Shown: positions 1-6,437, counted from the stretch's first letter. The stretch: DNA of 9,260 bases from CAZPUI01 sp964415525 (GCA_964415525.1 CAYQAS010000143.1:1-9260), one strand, 5' to 3'. Notes: generated by a model not told the origin, from the sequence alone. Translations and numbers: made by a program.

Positions 1-585
1 CCCAAGGACATCGTCAATGTCGATAAAACCATCTATCAGACCATGCGCAACGCCGGGGAGATCGAGATCGTCTTCGACCGACGCCTGAAGGACCGCATGA
101 AGATTGTCCTCCTCATCGACAACGGCGGCTGGTCCATGGAACCCTATGTGGAAATAGTCCAGACCCTGTTCCATTACGCCCGGTCCCAGTTCAAGGATCT
201 CAAGATCTATTTTTTCCACAACACCATCTACAGCCGCGTCTGGGCCGACCCCCAGCGCTACCACAAGCCCGAACCCCTGGAAGAGTTCCTAAGAAAAGAT
301 CCGGAAACGAGGCTGATCATAGTCGGGGATGCCAGCATGGCCCCCTACGAGCTTATGCATATGAACGGGGCCATTTATGTCGACCAGAAACCCACCGGGG
401 CCAGCATCGACCGGATGAAATTCCTCGCCCGGACGTTCCGCCACGCCGTTTGGCTAAACCCCGTCCCCCAGGACGAATGGGAACTGACCTGGACCATCGG
501 CATCGTCCGCCAGGTCTTCCCCATGTACGAGCTGACCTTAGATGGCCTGGAAAAGGCCATCCTTCACCTCATGGCGAAGCACTGA
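1..585 (+). CDS. CoxE-like VWA-domain protein, C-terminal part
   Basis: The frame is open from the first base, so the 5' end lies outside the window; 194 residues are visible. A von Willebrand factor A fold is suggested by a hydrophobic strand ending in a metal-site-like motif, LLIDNGGWSM (Asp at visible residue 40), a second strand with IIVGDASM (Asp at 110), and the late WLNP motif (about residue 151) usual near the end of CoxE-like VWA proteins. The first motif departs from the classic DxSxS pattern: it has a Gly in place of the first Ser and one extra residue before the next Ser. Family members often sit beside a MoxR-type AAA+ ATPase and are thought to act with it in metal-centre or complex maturation; no such ATPase is visible here. 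It is probably cytoplasmic, since no membrane segment is seen. The function is a family-level inference. A second VWA protein of related type begins beyond the other end of the window. Confidence 0.82.
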   Translation, partial: PKDIVNVDKTIYQTMRNAGEIEIVFDRRLKDRMKIVLLIDNGGWSMEPYVEIVQTLFHYARSQFKDLKIYFFHNTIYSRVWADPQRYHKPEPLEEFLRKDPETRLIIVGDASMAPYELMHMNGAIYVDQKPTGASIDRMKFLARTFRHAVWLNPVPQDEWELTWTIGIVRQVFPMYELTLDGLEKAILHLMAKH

Positions 586-609
586 CAGTTTTTCCGGCCA
601 CTTTCCCGA

Positions 610-638
610 TTGACTTGTCCCGGGGAAACCTCTATGAT
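610..638 (+). promoter_or_regulatory. Sigma70-like promoter for the dsbD-like/tlpA-like pair
   Basis: TTGACT at 610-615 is separated by exactly 17 bases from TATGAT at 633-638. Transcription would start near 645 and leave a leader of roughly 58 nucleotides before the ATG at 703. The boxes are seen directly; promoter activity is inferred. Confidence 0.6.
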
Positions 639-674
639 GTCAATCAAATAAAGACAGTCATATAAATTGACACC

Positions 675-706
675 CCATGGCCGGATTGGCCAGGTATGAG
701 CCATGG
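675..706 (+). repeat. Inverted repeat in the dsbD-like leader, covering the start codon
   Basis: CCATGGC (675-681) and GCCATGG (700-706) are perfect 7-base inverted arms, and the right arm contains the ATG start at 703. A competing inner pair, TGGCC (678-682) and GGCCA (688-692), shares bases with the left arm. The leader RNA could therefore fold in two mutually exclusive ways, only one of which hides the start codon. The Shine-Dalgarno is weak (AGG at 692-694). Any regulatory role is inferred, and short GC-rich palindromes also arise by chance. Confidence 0.35.
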
Positions 707-1266
707 TTGAAAACCTTATCGAAAATGCGTCCTCCTATCTCCAGACCTCCATGTTGCTGGCATATCTTGCCGTTTATCTGGGGGGGGTGCTGGTGAGCTT
801 CACCCCCTGCACCTATCCCGTTGCCCCCATTACGGTAGCCTTCATCGGCGCCCACAGCAGCGGGTCAAAAATGAAAGGATTCGTTCTTTCCATAATTTAC
901 GTCTTGGGAATGGCCCTGACCTATACGGCCATCGGCGCCGCGGCCGCCTTGACGGGCAAACTATTCGGCCAGATGCAGAGCAACCCCTGGGTATATTTTT
1001 TCATGGCAAACGTGTGTGTGATCATGGGTTTGTCCATGCTGGAAGTCATTAATTTGCCTATCCGGACGCCCGATTTCATTGTCCGGCTTCAACCCCGGGA
1101 AAAAACGAAAGGGGCCATCGGGGCATTTTTGGTCGGCGCTGCGTCGGGTCTGATCATGGGGCCCTGTACAGCCCCGGTCCTGGCTGTCATTCTCAGCTTC
1201 GCCGCCACCCGGCAGCGCCTCCACTATGCCATGGTCCTGCTTTTTGTCTTACCCCTCCGCATAGGG
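703..1266 (+). CDS. DsbD/CcdA-type thiol-disulfide transporter, N-terminal part (interrupted)
   Basis: This is the transmembrane domain of the DsbD/CcdA family, which carries reducing equivalents across the inner membrane to periplasmic thioredoxin-like proteins. The two family cysteines sit where expected: Cys36 in FTPCTYPVAP and Cys155 in GPCTAP, each at the start of a hydrophobic helix. The ATG at 703 follows a promoter and only a weak ribosome site. The protein is sound through about residue 166 (base 1200). Bases 1201-1266 then encode a poor version of the sequence found again at 1515-1580: the family-like FAFGMG of the second copy reads LPLRIG here. The frame then runs into ten Ns. If 1200 is joined to 1515 the frame is kept and a 238-residue protein of normal length for this domain results. 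The gene is thus probably intact in the organism and broken only in this assembly. Its partner is the TlpA-like gene downstream. Confidence 0.85.
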
Positions 1267-1276
1267 NNNNNNNNNN
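1267..1276. other. Assembly gap of ten Ns
   Basis: Ten consecutive undetermined bases mark a scaffold join whose true length is unknown. It lies between a diverged tail of the dsbD-like gene and an unrelated GC-rich fragment, which makes the join itself suspect. Confidence 0.98.
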
Positions 1277-1534
1277 CTCCGCCTCGCGCACCGTGACCAC
1301 CACGTTCTCGATCAGACAGCGCGCGATGCGCTTCTTGTTTTGCACAAGGGTGCTGGGCGAATGCCACAGGCTCGGTAAGTCCTGAGCGAGGCCTTGGAGC
1401 TGCACACGCTCCTCGGCGCTCAGCGGCTCCTCCAGCGCCTCGAGTCGAGCGCCTGCCTCGGTCTCGATTCGCGAGTGCCCCTCGAGCCAGCCCTCCCAGC
1501 GACGCCCCAGCTCCGCCGCCACCCGGCAGAGCAT
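1277..1534 (-). pseudogene. Serine recombinase fragment (C-terminal region), probably a foreign contig
   Basis: Read on the minus strand, 86 codons are open into the gap. They match, from memory, the region before the C-terminus of large serine recombinases (resolvase/invertase family, DNA strand exchange): a coiled AELGRRWEGWL segment, then LSAEERVQLQGLAQDLPSLWH, then a segment close to NKKRIARCLIENVVVTV. These correspond to family patterns such as 'LAQDLPALWH...DRK.I.R.LVE.VVV'. The catalytic N-terminal domain is absent. Third codon positions are strongly G/C, unlike the flanking gene. The recombinase-like reading runs into the 16-base word shared with the dsbD-like gene (VAAEL is encoded there), which suggests the word is native to both genes by chance and caused a false join. 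A real but truncated mobile element is the alternative. The ATG at 1534 is not a real start. Confidence 0.65.
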
Positions 1535-1733
1535 CCCCTATGCCATGAGTCTGCTGTTTGTCTTCGCCTTCGGCATGGGGACCCTGTTGATTATCCTCGG
1601 CACATCTGCAGGATTGCTGGCGAATCTCCCCCGATCGGGGATGTGGATGACCCGGGTGAGCCATGCTTCCGGCTGGATCATGATCGGGGTGGGGGAATAT
1701 CTGCTTGTTCAGGCAGGGATGCTCTGGGGATGA
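1515..1733 (+). CDS. DsbD/CcdA-type thiol-disulfide transporter, C-terminal part
   Basis: This is the continuation of the gene that starts at 703. The 72 codons from GCC at 1515 read AATRQSIPYAMSLLFVFAFG and on through further hydrophobic segments to the TGA at 1731-1733. They contain the last two or three membrane helices of the DsbD transmembrane domain, with helix-type Gly and Ser residues (FGMG, GLLANL, ASGWIMIGVGEYLL). There is no start codon of its own with a ribosome site; the ATG at 1545 is internal. Codon phase matches the upstream part exactly when 1201-1514 is removed. The TlpA-like gene begins 30 bases after the stop, so the two are very likely co-transcribed. Confidence 0.82.
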   Translation, partial: AATRQSIPYAMSLLFVFAFGMGTLLIILGTSAGLLANLPRSGMWMTRVSHASGWIMIGVGEYLLVQAGMLWG

Positions 1734-1763
1734 AAAATGAAAGAAAAGGAAAAAGGAGTTTCT

Positions 1764-2240
1764 ATGCCGAACCGTAATATACAAATTTGTTTGATAACGG
1801 CGCTCCTCGCTGTATTTCTTCTGGTCCCCTCCGGATGCTTCGCCCAGGAGCAGGCGCCGCGATTCAGCATCCGGGATACCAACGGCCGGATCTTCAGTAT
1901 GAATGACTACGGGAAAAAGACCGTCCTCCTCATCTTCAGCACTACCTGGTGTCCCTCTTGCCGGACGGAGATACCCCATTTCAAGCAAATATATCAAACA
2001 TACGGACCCCGGGGACTCGAGGTGGCCAACATCGACATCCAGGAATCCCGGGACAAGGTCGTCCGCTTCGCCGCCAAATATCAACTGCCCTATCGGATCC
2101 TCCTTGACGAAAAGGGGGATGTCGCCTCGGCCTATGGGATCGTGGGCGTCCCCTCCATGGTCCTCGTCAAGGACGGCGTTGTGGTCACCCGCAACTATCG
2201 CCTGATCGATGGAACACTGGAGAAACTGTTCAGGAAGTGA
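1764..2240 (+). CDS. TlpA/ResA-like periplasmic thiol-disulfide oxidoreductase
   Basis: A 158-residue thioredoxin-fold protein with an export signal. Residues 1-28 form a signal sequence (basic start, hydrophobic core ITALLAVFLLV, then PSGCFAQ). Cleavage after CFA, or lipidation at the Cys, is possible; the lipobox is imperfect, with Pro at -3. The active site is WCPSC (Cys63, Cys66) and the cis-proline loop is GVPSM (Pro130), both typical of TlpA/ResA reductases. These proteins reduce disulfides in the periplasm, for example in apocytochrome c or other clients. I chose the ATG at 1764 over the in-frame ATG at 1737 because AAGGAG (1753-1758) lies five bases upstream and the shorter form gives a clean signal peptide. 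The DsbD-like protein upstream is the expected electron donor. The client is not identifiable from the window; no cytochrome c gene is nearby. Confidence 0.9.
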   Translation: MPNRNIQICLITALLAVFLLVPSGCFAQEQAPRFSIRDTNGRIFSMNDYGKKTVLLIFSTTWCPSCRTEIPHFKQIYQTYGPRGLEVANIDIQESRDKVVRFAAKYQLPYRILLDEKGDVASAYGIVGVPSMVLVKDGVVVTRNYRLIDGTLEKLFRK

Positions 2241-2268
2241 TCGGACCAAGAGATAGGGCGCAGAACTC

Positions 2269-2291
2269 CCCAATATTATTTTGATATTGGG
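2269..2291. repeat. 8-base inverted repeat downstream of the tlpA-like gene
   Basis: CCCAATAT (2269-2276) and ATATTGGG (2284-2291) are perfect arms around a 7-base loop, 29 bases after the TGA. No run of T follows on either strand, so it is not a standard intrinsic terminator, but it may stabilise or end the transcript. The stretch 2241-2402 holds no gene I can support. Confidence 0.4.
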
Positions 2292-2402
2292 ACCGCTACG
2301 TTGTACCGGTGGTTGAAATCGGAAAGTCAGGGGAAAAACCCGTCTTGAAAAATTCACCGGGCAGTTACGGCAATATTTTGGGGTGGGCGACACCCATCCC
2401 AA

Positions 2403-2834
2403 CTAATCGTTCAGGGGATGGCGGCAGCTAAGACCATGGAATCGTTTATAATCATGATCGGTGGTGATCCAGGTACTTCCGGTTTCAATGGCCAGGGCGG
2501 CAAAAAAGGCATCGGGGTAGAGGTTTCCCTTAACTCCTGATTCACGACAAAGCCTTTTAAAGATTCCCCAATGACGGTTACCAGGCCTAAGGATCTGACT
2601 ATTAGGGCGATTGCGCACTTCTTCGACGAAAGACCAGGCAACATCAGGGGGACTCGGTACACGGAAGATTTTCGGATGGGTCACGATGCGCAGAAAGCCG
2701 CTTAGTACTATATCGGACATACCGTAGGAGGCGTCCGAATTTATGACGTCTTCCAGCCAGCTACGATAGCGCGCATTATCAGGCGTATCCTCGCGATGGG
2801 CATAGACGAGGATGTTAACATCCATCAGGAGCAT
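2403..2834 (-). CDS. vapC: VapC-type PIN-domain ribonuclease toxin
   Basis: A 143-residue PIN-domain protein, the usual length for VapC toxins, which are Mg-dependent ribonucleases that cut specific RNAs when freed from their antitoxin. The acidic active-site set is visible: Asp5 (MLLMDVNIL), Asp41 (SDIVLSGFLRI, where many relatives have Glu), Asp108 (YPDAFFAALA) and Asp126 (ITTDHDYKRF). The VTHPKIF and RPGNRHW segments fit a common VapC subfamily. The start ATG is preceded by GGAGG six bases upstream, inside the antitoxin gene. The gene overlaps the antitoxin by 20 bases, which favours coupled translation. No truncation or frameshift is seen, so the toxin is probably functional. Which RNA it cuts cannot be told from the sequence. 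Confidence 0.9.
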   Translation of the reverse strand: MLLMDVNILVYAHREDTPDNARYRSWLEDVINSDASYGMSDIVLSGFLRIVTHPKIFRVPSPPDVAWSFVEEVRNRPNSQILRPGNRHWGIFKRLCRESGVKGNLYPDAFFAALAIETGSTWITTDHDYKRFHGLSCRHPLND

Positions 2835-3072
2835 GGCTTTCCTCCATCATCTCGAGCAAAGCAGACGTGTCGTCCAGGTCGATGCCAGGGAAAAGACCGC
2901 CTTGGCCGTAGGTTGTCAAATGCACCGCCTCCAAAGGTGCCCCTTCGAAACGCGAAATCATTTTTTCCCGCAATGATTGTTCGATGATCGCCGTAAGGGT
3001 ACAGCGACTCTCGAGAGCCAGCTTTTTGGCCTCCATAAGGAGATCATCGGGAAGATAAATTGTTGTTCTCAT
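2815..3072 (-). CDS. vapB: Ribbon-helix-helix antitoxin of the VapBC-type pair
   Basis: An 85-residue antitoxin. The N-terminus MRTTIYLPDDLL followed by two helices (to about residue 40) is a ribbon-helix-helix DNA-binding fold, in which the strand RTTIYLP contacts the operator. The C-terminal part, rich in acidic residues (LDDTSALLEMMEE), would wrap the toxin and block its active site. I place the start at 3072: GGAGG lies just upstream with a good spacing, whereas the in-frame ATG at 3084 is part of that ribosome site. It is transcribed first, ahead of the toxin, as is usual for such modules, and probably represses its own promoter together with the toxin. The RHH class is clear; the name VapB is by context. 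Confidence 0.88.
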   Translation of the reverse strand: MRTTIYLPDDLLMEAKKLALESRCTLTAIIEQSLREKMISRFEGAPLEAVHLTTYGQGGLFPGIDLDDTSALLEMMEESHAPDGC

Positions 3073-3112
3073 CGGCCCCTCCATTCCTTAACGGCATAGA
3101 AATTTACATCAA

Positions 3113-3141
3113 AACATATCATGATGGAATCAATATGGCAA
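3113..3141 (-). promoter_or_regulatory. Promoter of the toxin-antitoxin pair, with a possible operator
   Basis: On the minus strand TTGCCA (3141-3136) is followed after 17 bases by TATGTT (3118-3113), giving a leader of about 35 nucleotides. The inverted arms CATAT (3115-3119) and ATATG (3133-3137) bracket the spacer, and an 8-base palindrome ATCATGAT lies between them. This is where an RHH antitoxin would be expected to bind for autoregulation; the binding is inference. Confidence 0.5.
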
Positions 3142-3246
3142 GATGGAATAGTCTGCCTGGTGGTCAACAAATAGTCGACCTTTTCAGCGTGGATAACTTG
3201 CTTATTTTGTTGCCTGTTATCATTTCAGATGTCTGCAAAGGACCTG

Positions 3247-3466
3247 TCAATTGCGCCCGTCCCGGACAAAGTAGGTCACATCATCCATCACCTGCTCCAT
3301 GATATGCAGCCCCATGCCTCCTTCAGGCAGATCTGTTTTGATCCGGGGATCGAAATCCAGGCCCGTTCCTTTCTGAAGAAAAAGCAGGGGCGGAAGAGGC
3401 GGCAATTCTTTTGTCCAGCGGCTTAACCACCAATACCGCCCCTGTCTTAACTTCATCAACTCTCAC
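3247..3466 (-). pseudogene. Deletion scar: start of a STAS protein joined out of frame to the end of an RsbW-type kinase
   Basis: From a GTG at 3466 (overlapping the end of the kinase gene) one frame reads VKTGAVLVVKPLDKRIAASSAPAF, the first strand and helix of a STAS anti-sigma-factor antagonist, then degenerates and stops. About base 3370 another frame takes over and reads GLDFDP, then LPEGGMGLHIMEQVMDDVTY and VRDGRN, which is the last part of an RsbW-like GHKL anti-sigma kinase (the G-box GGMGL and the final strand). The middle of both genes, several hundred bases in intact homologues, is missing. STAS and RsbW genes are commonly neighbours in this order, so an internal deletion or an assembly collapse explains the arrangement. 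Neither remnant can be functional. A 70-codon ORF starting at the TTG at 3459 spans the scar, but its first half is not protein-like. Confidence 0.6.
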
Positions 3467-6302
3467 AAGCAGTGGTGTAAATAGCTATCGTTTCTAAGAG
3501 TTTTGCCTTTTTTACAGGCTTGTTCAGATGGGTGTCGCATCCTGCGGCGATACTCTTTTCCACATCCTCCTTGAGGGCAAAGGCCGTCAGGGCGATAATT
3601 GGCGTATGCTTTCGACCTTGCTCCTCCTCCCAGGACCGGATGATCTTCGTGGCGGTATAACCATCCATGACCGGCATTTGCATATCCATCAGGACCAAGT
3701 CATAGTCGTGGCTTTTGAACATCTCCACGGCTATTTCCCCATTTTCGGCAATATCTACCTCATATGGCGTATGCTTGAAATAGGCGGTCATTAGGAAGCG
3801 GTTGTCTTCCGAGTCTTCGACCAGGAGAATGCGCAGCGAGTGCTGATCTTCAGGTGTCACGACAGTTGGTTTTTCTACGGCGCCGGCGGGAACCATTCTC
3901 CTGTCCAAGGCCATTGCATTGGCCCCAGGTCTTTCCGGACTTTCCTGTTTTTTAAACCGGGCGGTAAAATGGAAAACGCTCCCTATGCCGACGGTGCTTT
4001 CCACCCAGATCCTGCCCCCCATTAGCTCCGACAGCTGCTTGGAAATGGTCAGCCCTAATCCCGTTCCCCCATATCTTCTCGTCGTGGAAGAGTCGGCCTG
4101 GGTAAAGCGCTCAAAAATGCGCTCCACCTTGTCGGCGGGAATACCGATACCCGTGTCGGCGATGGTAAAATGAAGCAGGCAGGCGTGCTCATCCTGTTGT
4201 TCCCGGCTTTCCACCGCTCTGTCGACGGTCAGGATCACCTCCCCCGTTTCGGTAAATTTGACGGCATTCCCGAGGAGATTGATCAGGATCTGCTGGAGGC
4301 GGTTGGCGTCTCCCTTCAGGTCCTGGCAGACTTCCGGAGCAATCCGGCAGGAAAGGCCTATATTTTTCTCCCTGGCGTGGACATCAATAATATCACAAGT
4401 GTTTTGCGTCACATCACCCAGATGAAAGGGCGACGCTTCCAGGGTCAGATGGCCGGATTCCACCTTGGACAGATCCAGAATATCATTAATCAGGCTTAAG
4501 AGGTTCTCTCCGGCCGAGCGGAAAAGTTGGACATACTGTCGCTGTTCCGCCGTTAAAGACGTTTCTGCCAGTAAATCCGCCATGCCGATGATGGAATTCA
4601 TGGGGGTCCGGATCTCGTGGCTCATGCCGGCCAGGAATTCACTCTTGGCAATGTTGGCCGCCTCGGCGGCTTCCTTGGCCTCCTTCAGGGCCTGTTCCGT
4701 GGTCTTGAGGGAGGTGATGTCCTCCTGGATACCGACAAAGTGGGTAATTTCCCCCCGGGCGTTCCGAATCGGCGAGATGGATGCCGCCGCCCAGTAATTG
4801 TCCCCGTCTTTTTTCTTATTATAAAAGACACCCTGCCATACCCGTCCCGCCGTGATCGTATCCCATAAGTGCCGGTAATCTTGCGAAGATTTTTGACCCG
4901 ATTTCATGATCCGGGGATTCTGACCCAGGGCCTCGGCAGCCGTATAGCCGGTTATTTCCGTAAAGTGTGGATTTACATAATCGATACTGCCGTCGGGCGT
5001 AGTGATGATAACGGCGACCGGGCTCTGCTTCACAGCCTGGGAGAGCTTTCTCAGCTCCTCTTCCGCCTGGCGCCGGGCGGCAATATCGCTCCCGATCCCC
5101 AGAAAACCCCTGATCTCTCCCTCGGCATTCCGCAGCGCCGTTACGGAAAGGGAAACGGGAAACCGGCTGCCGTCCTTGCGAATGTATGTCCATTCCTGTT
5201 CGTCGGGAATGCCGAGACGGGCCTTGGCAACAAATACTTCAAAACCGGTGGCAATTTGCATGCCGAGTTCCGCCGCGAGCTCCTCGCCCCGCCGGGCAAT
5301 TTCTTCCTCGTCATGAAATAACGCCGGGGTATGCCTGCCGATCAGTTCTTCCGCCCCATAGCCTAACCACCTTTCGGCAGCGGCGTTAAAGGTCTTGATG
5401 ATCCCGTCCGAGGAGGTCGAAATGATCGAGTAATTGGCGCCATCGAGAACGGCCTGCTGGAGGACGGAAAGGTCCCGGAGTCTGTTTTCGCTCTCCTGGA
5501 TCGCTCGTTCGGCCTTCTTGACCTCGCCGATGTCCCGAATGACGCCGACAAAGCGCCTGCCCTGGGGTAAATTTATCTCGCCGATGGAAAGATAAAGGGG
5601 AATTATACTGCCGTCTTTCCGCTGCCCGGAAACTTCCCTTCCCACGCCGATTATCTGCCGGTCACCAGTCTGCAGATAATGTTTAAGGCATTCATCGTGC
5701 CGGGTCCGGTAGGGTTCCGGCATGAGGAGGTTAACCTTTTGGCCCATGATTTCCGCCGCGTCATAACCGAAGATACGCTCGGCAGCCGGGTTGAAAAGCT
5801 CCACAATACCATCTTCGTCTATGGCCACGATGCCTTCCACAATTTTATTGATGATGGACCGCATTCGTTCCCGGCTTTCGATCAGCTCGTCTTCCACTTC
5901 TTTTTTGCTGGTGATATCCCGCAGCGTCACCAGATTGGCCATACCCTCGCAAAAGGGGATCCGCGTCCCCAGGCCTTCAACCCAGCGTTCCTCGCCTCCG
6001 GTCGTAATCAGCTTATACCGGTTGAGATAGCCGCCGCCCCCTTCCTGGACATTCATTAAATCTAGGATTACGGGCTCCAGAAAATCAGGATGGATAAACT
6101 CGGCGGCATTACGGCCAATCCCGGCTTCCGGCGATTCCAACTGCACGAGCTCCGCCGCCGATTGGTTGGCAAAAAGAATGACCCCGCTCCAGTCGAGAAT
6201 CAGCAAGGCATCCAGCATATGATCCACAACACTTTGGAAAAGGGATTCAGTAAAGGGGAGGTTTTCGTTAGAAAGGTGATGGTTCTCTTTGTATCCAGTC
6301 AT
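3456..6302 (-). CDS. Hybrid sensor histidine kinase with four PAS domains and a receiver
   Basis: A 948-residue soluble kinase. Order: PAS1 (about 20-130), PAS2 (143-265), PAS3 (270-411), PAS4 (417-534), a short coiled coil, HisKA with phospho-accepting His562 in MSHEIRTPMN, HATPase with N-box (667-684), DTGIGIP and GGTGLGL, and a C-terminal receiver with acidic Glu829-Asp830, phospho-accepting Asp873 (LVLMDMQMP), Thr906 and Lys928. PAS2 resembles the FixL heme PAS: MPEPYR, His202 and Arg222 match the FixL heme ligand and distal Arg with identical spacing. PAS4 resembles the NifL-type PAS. No membrane helix is present. The start at 6302 has AAGGAAG five bases upstream; an in-frame ATG at 6380 would add a hydrophobic 26-residue lead but has no ribosome site. 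With no HPt domain or output regulator visible, its phosphorelay partner must be elsewhere. It is divergent from the S9 peptidase gene. Confidence 0.92.
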   Translation of the reverse strand: MTGYKENHHLSNENLPFTESLFQSVVDHMLDALLILDWSGVILFANQSAAELVQLESPEAGIGRNAAEFIHPDFLEPVILDLMNVQEGGGGYLNRYKLITTGGEERWVEGLGTRIPFCEGMANLVTLRDITSKKEVEDELIESRERMRSIINKIVEGIVAIDEDGIVELFNPAAERIFGYDAAEIMGQKVNLLMPEPYRTRHDECLKHYLQTGDRQIIGVGREVSGQRKDGSIIPLYLSIGEINLPQGRRFVGVIRDIGEVKKAERAIQESENRLRDLSVLQQAVLDGANYSIISTSSDGIIKTFNAAAERWLGYGAEELIGRHTPALFHDEEEIARRGEELAAELGMQIATGFEVFVAKARLGIPDEQEWTYIRKDGSRFPVSLSVTALRNAEGEIRGFLGIGSDIAARRQAEEELRKLSQAVKQSPVAVIITTPDGSIDYVNPHFTEITGYTAAEALGQNPRIMKSGQKSSQDYRHLWDTITAGRVWQGVFYNKKKDGDNYWAAASISPIRNARGEITHFVGIQEDITSLKTTEQALKEAKEAAEAANIAKSEFLAGMSHEIRTPMNSIIGMADLLAETSLTAEQRQYVQLFRSAGENLLSLINDILDLSKVESGHLTLEASPFHLGDVTQNTCDIIDVHAREKNIGLSCRIAPEVCQDLKGDANRLQQILINLLGNAVKFTETGEVILTVDRAVESREQQDEHACLLHFTIADTGIGIPADKVERIFERFTQADSSTTRRYGGTGLGLTISKQLSELMGGRIWVESTVGIGSVFHFTARFKKQESPERPGANAMALDRRMVPAGAVEKPTVVTPEDQHSLRILLVEDSEDNRFLMTAYFKHTPYEVDIAENGEIAVEMFKSHDYDLVLMDMQMPVMDGYTATKIIRSWEEEQGRKHTPIIALTAFALKEDVEKSIAAGCDTHLNKPVKKAKLLETIAIYTTACES

Positions 6303-6408
6303 ACCATCTTCCTTGGCATCATCGGGCAATGAACTCGCATGCAGGCCCGCAGCAAAAAATATGGCCGTGCAAAAAACCATATGGGTATAGGAGTCGATCA
6401 GCGCTTTG

Positions 6409-6437
6409 AATATATTGAACTTTCAAGCAAATGTCAA
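6409..6437 (-). promoter_or_regulatory. Strong sigma70-like promoter for the hybrid kinase
   Basis: On the minus strand TTGACA (6437-6432) is followed after exactly 17 bases by TATATT (6414-6409). Transcription should begin near 6402, about 100 nucleotides before the preferred start codon at 6302 and about 20 before the alternative at 6380. Confidence 0.7.

Larger units (their letters stand above)
1192..1580. repeat. Imperfect direct repeat flanking the gap and recombinase fragment
   Basis: Bases 1192-1266 and 1506-1580 align without gaps. A core of 16 bases is identical (1200-1215 and 1514-1529). The following 51 bases differ at 12 positions, nearly all changing the encoded amino acid. The same dsbD-like codons are thus present twice, on either side of the foreign segment. 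This is too long and too diverged for a target-site duplication. Confidence 0.8.

Noticed and set aside
1192..1580. Flanking repeats as target-site duplications of an insertion sequence
   Set aside because: They are about 75 bases long and the second part is only about 76% identical. Target duplications are short and exact, and no terminal inverted repeats or transposase are seen.
2269..2291. Intrinsic terminator after the tlpA-like gene
   Set aside because: The stem is good but no T-run follows on either strand, so it is listed only as an inverted repeat.
2268..2348. Transposase-like helix-turn-helix reading (IGTATLYRWLK) on the + strand
   Set aside because: The frame is short, has no start and stops after about 27 codons. 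The resemblance is limited to a few residues and I cannot support a gene relic.
1224..2402. A 392-codon open frame on the minus strand across the dsbD-like and tlpA-like genes
   Set aside because: It runs through the Ns, lies opposite two well-supported genes and the recombinase fragment, and its translation is low-complexity with no domain pattern.
5679..6059. A 126-codon + strand open frame inside the kinase gene
   Set aside because: It is opposite the PAS1-PAS2 coding sequence and has no recognisable domain or ribosome site.
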